A stretch of 6,368 nt of DNA from a bacterium (GTDB lineage: Bacteria > Patescibacteriota > Patescibacteriia > Magasanikbacterales > GWA2-37-8): NCBI GenBank assembly GCA_021790135.1, contig JAJYIJ010000062.1, positions 1-6,368 of the forward strand, written 5' to 3'. Shown here one piece after another: positions 1 to 6,253 of this stretch (its first letter is position 1; the number at the start of each line of letters is the position of its first letter). Below the pieces are notes generated by a model. The model was given only the letters and a program-made list of their open reading frames with translations, ran no database searches and was not told where the DNA came from. The position numbers and the translations under genes were made by a program.

Positions 1-124
1 TAAAATAATCAAATAGTATAGCTTCAACCTCAGGTAAAGCATTGGCAATGTCAGAAAGAAGGCCGCAATCATCTTTGCGCACGCCGAATCCATGGGAAAA
101 AATAACAATGTGTTTTTTTGTCAT
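1..124 (-). CDS. Alpha/beta hydrolase-like protein, N-terminal fragment (cut by window edge)
   Basis: Only the first 41 codons are present, because the gene continues past the left edge. The start is ATG at 122-124, preceded by a GAGGTG Shine-Dalgarno-like sequence a few bases upstream, the clearest one in the window. The peptide opens with a short basic stretch (MTKK), a hydrophobic beta strand (HIVIFSHGFG, residues 5-14), then RKDDCGLLSDIANAL and a second strand (EAILFDYF). A first strand ending in HGFG, followed by a helix and a second strand ending in D-Y, is typical of small alpha/beta-hydrolase-fold proteins, in which the HG segment lies near the oxyanion hole. The catalytic Ser, Asp and His lie outside the window, so neither activity nor substrate can be judged. 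It is separated from the tRNA by a terminator and probably has its own promoter. Confidence 0.6.
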   Translation of the reverse strand, partial: MTKKHIVIFSHGFGVRKDDCGLLSDIANALPEVEAILFDYF

Positions 125-158
125 AGCACCTCACAAATTAAAGTTGGCCATTTATTTT

Positions 159-192
159 GTTATAGATTAGCAGTTGAAGCGCTAAAAGTAAA
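159..192 (-). promoter_or_regulatory. Possible promoter of the hydrolase-like gene
   Basis: On the minus strand a TTTACT box (187-192) and a TAATCT box (164-169) are separated by 17 bases, and the -10 is preceded by TGC (extended -10). An overlapping alternative -10, TATAAC, lies at 159-164. Both would start transcription about 25-35 bases before the ATG at 124. The -10 matches are imperfect, so this is the best candidate in the gap rather than a firm call. Confidence 0.35.
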
Positions 193-220
193 TAGGTTAT
201 ATTTTCATAATTGGCCAATC

Positions 221-264
221 AGCAAATAAACAAACGCCCTTTAGTAGGCGTTTGTTTATTTGCT
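221..264 (-). terminator. Intrinsic terminator downstream of tRNA-Gln
   Basis: A perfect 18-bp inverted repeat (arms 221-238 and 247-264) surrounds an 8-base loop. The core next to the loop is GC-rich (GGCG/CGCC). It is flanked by an A-rich arm on the 5' side and a T-rich arm on the 3' side, the usual form of a rho-independent terminator. The hairpin begins at the last base of the tRNA CCA end, so there is no spacer. The T-rich tract is present on both strands, so it could work in both directions. It probably ends both the tRNA transcript and any read-through from the upstream operon. Confidence 0.85.
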
Positions 265-337
265 GGCTGCCAGACTTGGATTCGAACCAAGATAAACGGA
301 TTCAGAGTCCGTTGTCCTACCATTAGACGATCTGGCA
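264..337 (-). tRNA. tRNA-Gln, anticodon CUG
   Basis: The minus strand folds into a full cloverleaf of 74 nt including an encoded CCA (264-266). The acceptor stem TGCCAGA/TCTGGCA has 7 perfect pairs. The D arm is GTCT..GGAC around a GG-containing loop. The anticodon stem is ACGGA/TCCGT with loop CTCTGAA, which places anticodon CTG at 303-305. The T arm is CTTGG/CCAAG with loop TTCGAAT. The anticodon reads the glutamine codon CAG. The weak U1-A72 first pair and discriminator G73 fit bacterial tRNA-Gln; U1-A72 is known as the pair recognised by the GatCAB amidotransferase where Gln-tRNA is made from Glu-tRNA. The gene has its own promoter just upstream and a terminator directly after the CCA. 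Confidence 0.97.
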
Positions 338-355
338 ATTTTTATTGTGGAAATG

Positions 356-384
356 ATACTACATGGCGTTGAGCGAAAAGTCAA
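356..384 (-). promoter_or_regulatory. Sigma-70-type promoter for tRNA-Gln
   Basis: On the minus strand a TTGACT -35 box (379-384, 5 of 6 to consensus) is followed by exactly 17 bases and a TAGTAT -10 box (356-361, 4 of 6). Transcription would begin near 349, giving a leader of roughly 12 bases before the mature tRNA 5' end at 337. It sits entirely in the 58-base gap between the peptidase stop codon and the tRNA. Confidence 0.7.
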
Positions 385-395
385 GTTGAAAGAGT

Positions 396-1487
396 TTAAC
401 TATTTATTGATCCGGCCCAAGGAAGGCTGGAAAGCCAGCTCCACGATACCTCCTTTACCAGTGCCATTGAGAGCCGATGTGTTTCAAAAACAGCCGGGTT
501 GCTAATATAATATTTGGAGTTGTTTTGTACCAGAAAAATACGGCTGTGCCCAGCGGCGCGGGCCAAAAGTTTTGGTTGTGTGAAAAGAACTGTTGGCGGG
601 CCGTCGGCTTGGCGGTCGCTGTAGTTGTAGTCGTGTAAATTATTTAAAATTTTATCATACGAATAAGGGTAGTTGAGTCCTTTGGACAGATCGGAATCGT
701 TGGCATAAAATAGCTGTTTAGTATCATCGAAGCCGGTCAAAACCAACACATGATAACTTGACGCACCGCGTCGGTAAGCTTCGAGTGGGTTATCAAGACC
801 GCGGCCATATTGCATCGTGATGACGGGGTGACCGGCGAGGAGCTCGGCTTTTATTTGCTCAAGAGTCGGGTTGCGTACCACACGTGCCGTAAAGGAGCTG
901 TAGCCGTTGATCAAAGCCGCGGTCGTCGTGGCCGCAGTGTTGAGGTTGAAGCCGAATAATTTATTTTCAATACCAAACAGCGGCCACATCAAATTTTTTT
1001 CTTCGGTTTTTGGCACATAGCCAGCATCGTGGCCGACATAAAAACTATCCACCATTTCAATTGATGCCTCTTCACAGGCGCCGCTCCAAGGTAAAATCCA
1101 CACCCCGTCCGGAATTTCTCGGATAAAAGGCACAGCCAGTTGGACGGTAGTGGTGTTAGAGTTGGCCGCGGCAGTGGACGTTACTGCGCTTGTTGCCGCC
1201 GATGGATTTTGTTGAGCCGTTGCAGTAATTAGAAATTGCGGATCATCAGGAATGGCATCCAGAATTGATGTGCTAGCATGCTGTACTGCCCCCCATGAAG
1301 TGTAATGCTGGAAAAAAGCTGTCGAGTCGGCAAAGGCCCGCTTGGTACAGGATTGTGTAATCTGGAATACTGCCTTGCTGCTGGAAGATTTATAGGCGCC
1401 GCTATGTAGTGGGCATGCTAAGGCTGTCGGGACAATCGCTAAGGCACCTGCCAAAATACTGATTGTCAGTAGTAAACGATGATTCAT
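396..1487 (-). CDS. Secreted C39-like cysteine peptidase with two flanking repeat domains
   Basis: A 363-aa protein. Residues 1-24 form a signal peptide: NHR, a hydrophobic core LLLTISILAGALAIV, and an ALA cleavage motif before Cys25. Positions -3 and -2 (A, L) fit the lipobox poorly, so signal peptidase I is more likely than lipidation. Residues 30-80 form a small domain (SSSSKAVFQI..RAFADSTAFFQHY). A Ser/Ala/Thr/Asn-rich linker covers about 88-116. The core, about 117-300, resembles the C39_2 papain-like family: VPFIREIPDG, then GACEEAS with likely nucleophile Cys138, LLAGHPVITMQYG, SYHVLVLTGFDD with likely general-base His246, and the ANDSD segment around Asp263. Residues 306-356 repeat the N-terminal domain. 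It probably cleaves peptides outside the membrane; the substrate is unknown. The ATG lies 2 bases after the dnaX stop with no Shine-Dalgarno sequence, so translation is probably coupled. It is the last gene of the operon. The family call is firm and the exact residues are inferred. Confidence 0.82.
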   Translation of the reverse strand: MNHRLLLTISILAGALAIVPTALACPLHSGAYKSSSSKAVFQITQSCTKRAFADSTAFFQHYTSWGAVQHASTSILDAIPDDPQFLITATAQQNPSAATSAVTSTAAANSNTTTVQLAVPFIREIPDGVWILPWSGACEEASIEMVDSFYVGHDAGYVPKTEEKNLMWPLFGIENKLFGFNLNTAATTTAALINGYSSFTARVVRNPTLEQIKAELLAGHPVITMQYGRGLDNPLEAYRRGASSYHVLVLTGFDDTKQLFYANDSDLSKGLNYPYSYDKILNNLHDYNYSDRQADGPPTVLFTQPKLLARAAGHSRIFLVQNNSKYYISNPAVFETHRLSMALVKEVSWSWLSSLPWAGSINS

Positions 1488-1489
1488 AT

Positions 1490-3076
1490 CTAAATAACTT
1501 CGCCACCGAACTCGGCGGCCAGTGCCTCAATGTCCTTGTCATTCGACACGTGAGTTGGCTCAACTACGGTACAGACGAGTTTTATTTTTTCAGAAAAAAA
1601 TTGTTCCAGCGTCCGTTCAATTATTTGTCGATTTTTTAGTTCCTCTACTTTTTCTTTGTGGAGTGAATAGGGGAAATTAATGGTTAATTTGTTCCCGTTC
1701 AAGGCGCGTGGCGGTGCCATTGCCAAAATGAACGTGAGCGAGTGGTTGTTTTTTCCGACTGTTTCGATCAATTCTTTCCATTTATTTTTAATTTCTTCCA
1801 AGGTAGTTTTGATGGGCGCTTCCGGGTTCGTGATATGCGCGATGGCGTTTTTAATGGTGGTGCCGATCGTACTTGGCTTGCTGTTAGTAGATGGCTCAGA
1901 ATTTTTTTTTGGCGGTTCAATTTTTTTTTCGGTCGTCGGCGGTTTTTGGTGGGGAGGTTCCTCTGGTTTTTTTTGTTCTTCATCCTTAGACATGATATCC
2001 TTTGCTTCGATTACCATGAGCTCAAGCGGAAGGAGGGGTAAAGGCGAGAGCTTCATTTCGCCGCGATGTCGAAGCGCCAGCTCGATCAAAGCAACTGTTT
2101 GTTTGGGTCCAAGTCGCGTTGCCAGGTCTTTGATTCGTTGTATTGTCTCCTCATTGTAGTCGCTGTTGTCCAGGTGGTTGGTGGCCTCTGCGCGCAGAAA
2201 CGTTTGGAGCATGAGCAGGAGGTCATTCATGAATTGGTCAAGATTGCTCCCCGCGGCAGCCTGTTGGTCAAGAATGTTGAAAGCCGTTTCTGTTTCGCCA
2301 TCAATCAACGCTCCAAGAAAATTGATCAAGCTGTCGCTGCTCGCGGACGGCAAAAAAAGTTCGGTATCAGCCGCAGAGATATTTTTTAAACCTAAAGAAA
2401 GAATTTGGCCGAGTAAACTTTCGGCGTCACGTAATCCGCCGTCGCTTTTGGAAGCGATTTTTTCCAAGACATCAGACGCCACTTTCACTTTTTCTTCAGT
2501 ACAAATTTTTTTAAGTCGGTCTACCAGGTAGTCGTAGGAAATTTTTTTGAATTGAAAACGTTCACAACGCGAAATAACCGTCGCGGGCAATTTGTACGGT
2601 TCAGTGGTGGCGAGAATGAAAATGACATGAGATGGCGGTTCTTCCAGTGTCTTGAGTAGCGCGTTGAAGGCGCTGTTCGAGAGCATGTGTACTTCATCGA
2701 TGATAAAAATCTTGAACGGTCCCTGCATCGGTTTGAACTCGGCATTTTCAATAATATTTTCGCGGATATTGTCAACGCCGGTTTGCGAGGCGGCGTCGAT
2801 TTCGATGACATCAAGATAGCGACCGGCACTTATTTCCTTGCAAGCTTGGCAATGATTACAGGGTTCGGCTTCGCCCTTCTTTCGTTCCGAACATTCGAGG
2901 GCTTTGGCCAAAAGGCGGGCAGTGGTCGTTTTGCCGACGCCGCGCGGGCCGGAAAAAAGGTAAGCATGGCTGACAGTGCCGGCTTTAATTTCGTTCGTAA
3001 GCGTTTGGACGACGAGTTTTTGGTCGGTAAGGTCGCTAAATAGTTGTGGACGGTATTTTCGGTAAAGGGTGGGCAT
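1490..3076 (-). CDS. dnaX: DNA polymerase III subunit gamma/tau (clamp-loader ATPase)
   Basis: A 528-aa cytoplasmic AAA+ protein, the motor of the clamp loader that opens the sliding clamp and loads it on primed DNA. It starts with the family signature MPTLYRKYRPQLFSDL. Visible motifs are Walker A GPRGVGKT (43-50); four zinc-binding cysteines C62, C73, C76 and C79; Walker B IIDEVHML (125-132); sensor 1 ATTEP (156-160); the SRC motif (169-171), which supplies the arginine finger; and sensor 2 GGLRDAES (213-220). Domain III runs to about 355. A Pro/Lys/Glu-rich linker covers about 362-410. A C-terminal tau-type domain, about 424-505, contains NKWKELIETV and LTINFPYSLHKEKVEEL. The length suits a compact tau. 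The ATG is 3 bases after the stop of the upstream ATPase gene and has no Shine-Dalgarno sequence. The linker contains three long A-runs that may allow a short gamma form. Confidence 0.97.
   Translation of the reverse strand: MPTLYRKYRPQLFSDLTDQKLVVQTLTNEIKAGTVSHAYLFSGPRGVGKTTTARLLAKALECSERKKGEAEPCNHCQACKEISAGRYLDVIEIDAASQTGVDNIRENIIENAEFKPMQGPFKIFIIDEVHMLSNSAFNALLKTLEEPPSHVIFILATTEPYKLPATVISRCERFQFKKISYDYLVDRLKKICTEEKVKVASDVLEKIASKSDGGLRDAESLLGQILSLGLKNISAADTELFLPSASSDSLINFLGALIDGETETAFNILDQQAAAGSNLDQFMNDLLLMLQTFLRAEATNHLDNSDYNEETIQRIKDLATRLGPKQTVALIELALRHRGEMKLSPLPLLPLELMVIEAKDIMSKDEEQKKPEEPPHQKPPTTEKKIEPPKKNSEPSTNSKPSTIGTTIKNAIAHITNPEAPIKTTLEEIKNKWKELIETVGKNNHSLTFILAMAPPRALNGNKLTINFPYSLHKEKVEELKNRQIIERTLEQFFSEKIKLVCTVVEPTHVSNDKDIEALAAEFGGEVI
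1896..1974 (-). other. Candidate slippage region in the dnaX linker
   Basis: On the coding strand three homopolymer runs occur within 73 bases: A8 (1967-1974), A9 (1921-1929) and A9 (1902-1910). They encode Lys pairs at residues 369-370, 384-385 and 390-391. A -1 slip at the first or second run meets TGA at 1917-1919, giving a 386-aa product. A -1 slip at the third adds Lys-Phe and meets TGA at 1896-1898, giving 393 aa. Either product keeps the AAA+ and collar domains and loses the tau C-terminus. An AAGGAT element (1982-1987) lies about 7 bases before the first run. No strong downstream hairpin is visible. Confidence 0.45.
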
Positions 3077-3079
3077 AAA

Positions 3080-5641
3080 TTAAAGGCTTGGTTCCACCAG
3101 GTCAAGGTCGTCAGCTTTACTGGTGGTGGCAGCGAGTTGAGCACGCTCCATAATTTCCGCTTCGACAATTTCCCGTGGTCGGCCGTATTTGAGACGGGAT
3201 AATTCTTTAATCGCCGCCGCCAGTTCTTTGTTGCCAGGTAAAGGCGGATAGGTGAACATATTAAACGGTTTAGCGGCAGTATTGTCAATAAGCATCTTGA
3301 CGTAGGCGGTGTACTGTTCAATATTCAGAAGATCATGTTCGGAAAAAACCGGAGCGAATTCTTTGGCTAAAATTTCGGCGTCTTCCGGTCCGATGCGGAA
3401 ACAAACAATCGTACCGGCATTGCCAAGGACGGCGTCACGCACCGTTGTTTTGCCTTTATTGTCTTCCAGCTGTTTCATGTATTGATGGGCAATAACAAGT
3501 TCGAGCCGATATTTACGGGCTTCAGAAAGAATCGTGGCAATGGAATCGGTGATAAAATTTTGAAATTCATCAATATACAGATAGAAATCATGCCGTTGTT
3601 CTTCGGGCAGCGAGGCGCGTTCCAAAGCCGCCATTTGCAGTTTGGAAACAACGATCATACCGAGCAGGTTGGCATTAATTTCTCCCACTAATCCTTTGGC
3701 CAAATTGACGAGAAGGATTTTTTTCTTGTCCATCACCTCGCGGAAACTGAAACCGGAATGAGTTTGGCCAATAATATTGCGCACCATCTGGTTTTCCACA
3801 AAACGGCCGACTTTGGAAATAAGATAGCCGAGCATTTCTGATTTGTGGAAATCGCTGGTTTTGGCCATTTCTTTGTCCCAGAAAGCCAAGACCATTGGGT
3901 CGTGCAGTTTCTTTTTCCATTTGGCGACGAAACTATCATCGGTGAACATGCGCGGAATTTCGGCAATCGATCCCGGGTTTTCGGTGTCGGCCATCAGGGT
4001 CAGCATCACATTGCGCATTTGGTGTTCAAACATTGGCCCGATCATCGACGGATCCGTCACGAGTTTGTAGAAAATGGAAATCATTTCTTGGGTGACAAAA
4101 TCTTTTTGTTCTTCATTTTTTGCTTCCAGCATATTGAGGCCGATTGGCCGCTCAATATCGGAAGGGTTGAAGTAAATGACGTCGTCAGCCCGTTCTTTGG
4201 GAACGTGTTGAAGGACATATTCGACAAAATCGCCATGCGGGTCAACCACGCAGACGCCTTCTCCGTTTTGAATATCTTGAATTGCCAAATTTTGAATGAA
4301 AACCGATTTACCACTGCCGGATTTTCCGATTGTGTAGAGGTGCCGGCGACGATCGGAACGTTTCATGCGCACGATCGTTTCTTCGCCGCGATAGACAGTG
4401 CGGCCAAGAATGATTCCTTCTGTCGGCATATTAGTCGGCGGCGGCGCTTTTCGAGCACCAAGCCAGTTGATGTGCGGTGTTTCAGTTTGTGGTGTTGGCA
4501 GGTGCCAAAAACTCGCCATTTCTTCGGTGGAGGCGACAAAATCGTGCCGTTCATCAAAGGCGCGATAGATGAAATCGCGAATCAAACGCTTTGGACGGCT
4601 CGGCAGCGCGGCGCCAAATGAATTGCCATACCGGTAAATATTATATTGGCTAAAACTGTTAACGATATTTTCCAGATTGAGCTTGGCGATGTCGCGAGAA
4701 GGGGCGGAGCTAATGAGGCGGATAGAAATCTGCAGCCCGCCCTGACTGAGTTTTTTTTCCATGTTCTTGACCATTTCTTCTTCCATTTGCGTCAGTTGAT
4801 AGCGTTCGAGCGTGCTGGTCTGTTTGGAGGGGTCATGTTTTTTGGGGAAAAGAGTTTGTTTTAACTTGTAGAGTGAACGCACAAAGGGGCCGCGGGCGGC
4901 GACGTATTCGAATTTTTGCCCTTCTTTAATATCGCGGATCATGTGCACGCCATGGCGACGCCAGCGCGGAGGAGCTGGCCGGACAATGTATTGGATTGCT
5001 GCGCCTTGGTCGGGCGTGATTTTGCTCAGAGGATTCAAAATGGCGAGCAAAGGATCACTGTCGAGCTCTTTGTATGTTTTGAAAGGAAAGGCCGATTTGT
5101 ATTTGAACCATAAATAAGCGCCGACGACGTGTGATGTCGGTTTAAAAATATTATAGTCGGCTTCTTCGTTAATTTCTGCGTGCGGATATTGGGCATGGAT
5201 TTGCTGCCCGACAAAGTTTTTGAATTTGTCCGGCACGGAAACATAGAAGGAAATGTTTGTACCATTCGCAACAATTTCAAAACCGATATGGTCATTACGA
5301 CCGCGCAGCCAGCTCACGATGCCTGATTCGCGGCGGAGACCGGCAATGGCGGCAAAGAGCGTGTCGGCGACGGCAATTTCTTCACGAATTTCGTTAATTT
5401 TATCGGTCGTTGTCTGTTGTTTGTCGGTTTTTTTTTCTTTGGGTACTTTGATAAGCAAGATGGTTTTGTGGAAGGCTTTTCCAGTTTTCGATTGTGAGCG
5501 GAAAATTCCTCGTACCACAAATAGACAAGCAAAAAAGACACCAACGACTGCCGCGAGCAAAAGAATCATGACCGTGAAGGGGTCATTGAGGAGGGTGCTG
5601 ATGGCGGTAAGGGCAGCAGAAAAAAAGTCGGTGGACGACAT
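3080..5641 (-). CDS. Membrane-anchored TraG/VirD4-VirB4-like type IV secretion ATPase
   Basis: An 853-aa protein of the HerA/FtsK-like pump class found in conjugation and type IV secretion systems. One transmembrane segment lies at about 22-46 (FTVMILLLAAVVGVFFACLF), followed by a polar linker (66-85). A mixed alpha/beta region, about 90-400, includes FEIVANGTNISFYVSVPDKF and QQIHAQYPHAEI. The ATPase core begins near 410: Walker A GKSGSGKS (439-446), VVDPHGDF (465-472), Walker B FYLYIDEFQNF (686-696, with D691 and E692), then LVIAHQYMKQL (715-725), a sensor-like strand. The end (about 735-800) matches the TraM-recognition/TraG C-terminal type. It probably moves DNA or protein across the membrane; which substrate cannot be told from sequence. 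No other secretion channel genes are in the window. The ATG follows the upstream stop by 11 bases with no Shine-Dalgarno sequence. Both a coupling-protein role and a VirB4 role remain possible. Confidence 0.85.
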   Translation of the reverse strand: MSSTDFFSAALTAISTLLNDPFTVMILLLAAVVGVFFACLFVVRGIFRSQSKTGKAFHKTILLIKVPKEKKTDKQQTTTDKINEIREEIAVADTLFAAIAGLRRESGIVSWLRGRNDHIGFEIVANGTNISFYVSVPDKFKNFVGQQIHAQYPHAEINEEADYNIFKPTSHVVGAYLWFKYKSAFPFKTYKELDSDPLLAILNPLSKITPDQGAAIQYIVRPAPPRWRRHGVHMIRDIKEGQKFEYVAARGPFVRSLYKLKQTLFPKKHDPSKQTSTLERYQLTQMEEEMVKNMEKKLSQGGLQISIRLISSAPSRDIAKLNLENIVNSFSQYNIYRYGNSFGAALPSRPKRLIRDFIYRAFDERHDFVASTEEMASFWHLPTPQTETPHINWLGARKAPPPTNMPTEGIILGRTVYRGEETIVRMKRSDRRRHLYTIGKSGSGKSVFIQNLAIQDIQNGEGVCVVDPHGDFVEYVLQHVPKERADDVIYFNPSDIERPIGLNMLEAKNEEQKDFVTQEMISIFYKLVTDPSMIGPMFEHQMRNVMLTLMADTENPGSIAEIPRMFTDDSFVAKWKKKLHDPMVLAFWDKEMAKTSDFHKSEMLGYLISKVGRFVENQMVRNIIGQTHSGFSFREVMDKKKILLVNLAKGLVGEINANLLGMIVVSKLQMAALERASLPEEQRHDFYLYIDEFQNFITDSIATILSEARKYRLELVIAHQYMKQLEDNKGKTTVRDAVLGNAGTIVCFRIGPEDAEILAKEFAPVFSEHDLLNIEQYTAYVKMLIDNTAAKPFNMFTYPPLPGNKELAAAIKELSRLKYGRPREIVEAEIMERAQLAATTSKADDLDLVEPSL

Positions 5642-5652
5642 GCGGAAAAAAG

Positions 5653-6150
5653 TTATTTTCTCTTGCTCAGCTCGATGATACGGTCAGTTTTTATTTTGGC
5701 TTCTTGTTCTAGAAAGAATCGATTGACACCGGGCAAGAGTTTGAGCCATTCGAGAATGAGACGAAAAATTTTTTTTACTTTTATATGCGTCCCTCGAACA
5801 AGAATACGGATTTTTCTGGCCGTGTCCTCACCTTTTAGTTTAAATTCTTGTTTGGCAATAGGGGAAAGGCGACTATAGGCCTCACCAACACCATCTTCCA
5901 AAATTTTTTCAATTTTTACGGTGACCGGATCGACAGCCAGGGCTGGTGGTAGTTTCGGCCGGCGTTTTAAACGCATTTTTTCGGCAAGGGTCGGGACAGC
6001 CCCCTCGGGATGGGGAGGTGTTTCTATTTCGCCTGCTTCGGGACGTTCATGCTCCGGTGGTGGCGCCATCTCCGGCGTTGTTTTTTCTGGTAGCCGCGCC
6101 TCAGGCGCCCGCTCATTGGGGTAGGGCTTTTCTTCGTTGGTATTCGTCAT
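5653..6150 (-). CDS. Uncharacterised conserved protein with Pro-rich N-terminus, first gene of operon
   Basis: A 165-aa protein with no assigned function. Residues 1-55 are rich in Pro, Glu and Arg (PYPNERAPEARLPEK, MAPPPEHERPE) and probably disordered. Residues 58-70 are basic (EKMRLKRRPKLPP). The rest is mostly helical: VKIEKILEDGVGEAYSRLSPIAKQEF, then KIRILVRG, KVKKIFRLILEWLKLLPGVN and FLEQEAKIKTDRIIELSKRK. There is no clear transmembrane span; FRLILEWLKLLPGV is at most amphipathic and could lie against the membrane. I recall similar C-termini encoded beside type IV secretion-like ATPases in Patescibacteria, but cannot check this here. I chose the ATG at 6148-6150: the longer reading from TTG at 6187-6189 would translate through the -10 promoter box. 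Its position 11 bases before the ATPase gene suggests it is a partner or regulator of that protein. Confidence 0.75.
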   Translation of the reverse strand: MTNTNEEKPYPNERAPEARLPEKTTPEMAPPPEHERPEAGEIETPPHPEGAVPTLAEKMRLKRRPKLPPALAVDPVTVKIEKILEDGVGEAYSRLSPIAKQEFKLKGEDTARKIRILVRGTHIKVKKIFRLILEWLKLLPGVNRFFLEQEAKIKTDRIIELSKRK

Positions 6151-6159
6151 AGTGAATGT

Positions 6160-6189
6160 AGTATAGCATATACTAAAGGCAGAGAACAA
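6160..6189 (-). promoter_or_regulatory. Extended -10 promoter of the four-gene operon
   Basis: On the minus strand TGC precedes a TATACT -10 box (6160-6165), forming an extended -10. The -35 is weak: TTGTTC at 6184-6189 with an 18-base spacer matches only 3 of 6. Initiation 6-7 bases downstream would fall near 6153-6154, only 3-4 bases before the ATG at 6150, so the mRNA would be almost leaderless. No other promoter is evident inside the operon. Confidence 0.6.
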
Positions 6190-6200
6190 GAATTAATTTT

Positions 6201-6229
6201 TTGCGGTTGGCCTTAAAATTTGGTATACT
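6201..6229 (+). promoter_or_regulatory. Extended -10 promoter of the CorA-like gene
   Basis: On the plus strand TGG precedes a TATACT -10 box (6224-6229). A partial -35, TTGCGG (6201-6206, 3 of 6), lies exactly 17 bases upstream. Transcription would begin near 6236, leaving a leader of about 18 bases to the ATG at 6254. It is divergent from the operon promoter, and the two -10 boxes are 58 bases apart. Confidence 0.6.
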
Positions 6230-6253
6230 ATTTTTATAGTTCGTTTTTATTTT

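Noticed and set aside
144..218. TTGGCCA (144-150) and palindromic TTGGCCAA (211-218) as operator sites
   Set aside because: The motifs are short, unequally placed around the candidate promoter, and similar GGCC words occur elsewhere in the window.
1411..1416. Lipoprotein attachment at Cys25 of the peptidase
   Set aside because: The three residues before the cysteine (A-L-A) fit a type I signal peptidase site better than a lipobox, because position -3 is not Leu, Val or Ile.
1768..1983. 71-codon frame in the +1 register of the dnaX linker
   Set aside because: It is Lys/Arg/Pro low-complexity sequence from the shifted linker. A +1 slip would enter it, but -1 slips are the known dnaX mechanism and they stop at once.
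1680..2159. 159-codon plus-strand open frame opposite dnaX
   Set aside because: Its hydrophobic Phe/Gly/Ser-rich product is what antisense reading of the Lys/Glu/Pro-rich dnaX linker gives. No independent signal supports it.
2830..3321. 163-codon minus-strand frame across the ATPase-dnaX junction
   Set aside because: It is out of frame with both genes, crosses their stop and start, and resembles no family.
3845..4621. 258-codon plus-strand open frame opposite the ATPase gene
   Set aside because: It lies wholly antisense to a well-supported ATPase core including its Walker A region. Its product is rich in His, Phe and Arg with no family features, and it has no promoter or ribosome binding site of note.
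396..6150. UGA recoding as in some Patescibacteria (UGA read as Gly)
   Set aside because: All complete genes read through conserved domains without in-frame TGA and end in TAA or TAG, so the sequence gives no sign of recoding.
6151..6189. 13-residue N-terminal extension of the 165-aa protein from a TTG start
   Set aside because: It overlaps the extended -10 promoter at 6160-6165, and the ATG at 6150 gives a better start for a polar, disordered N-terminus.
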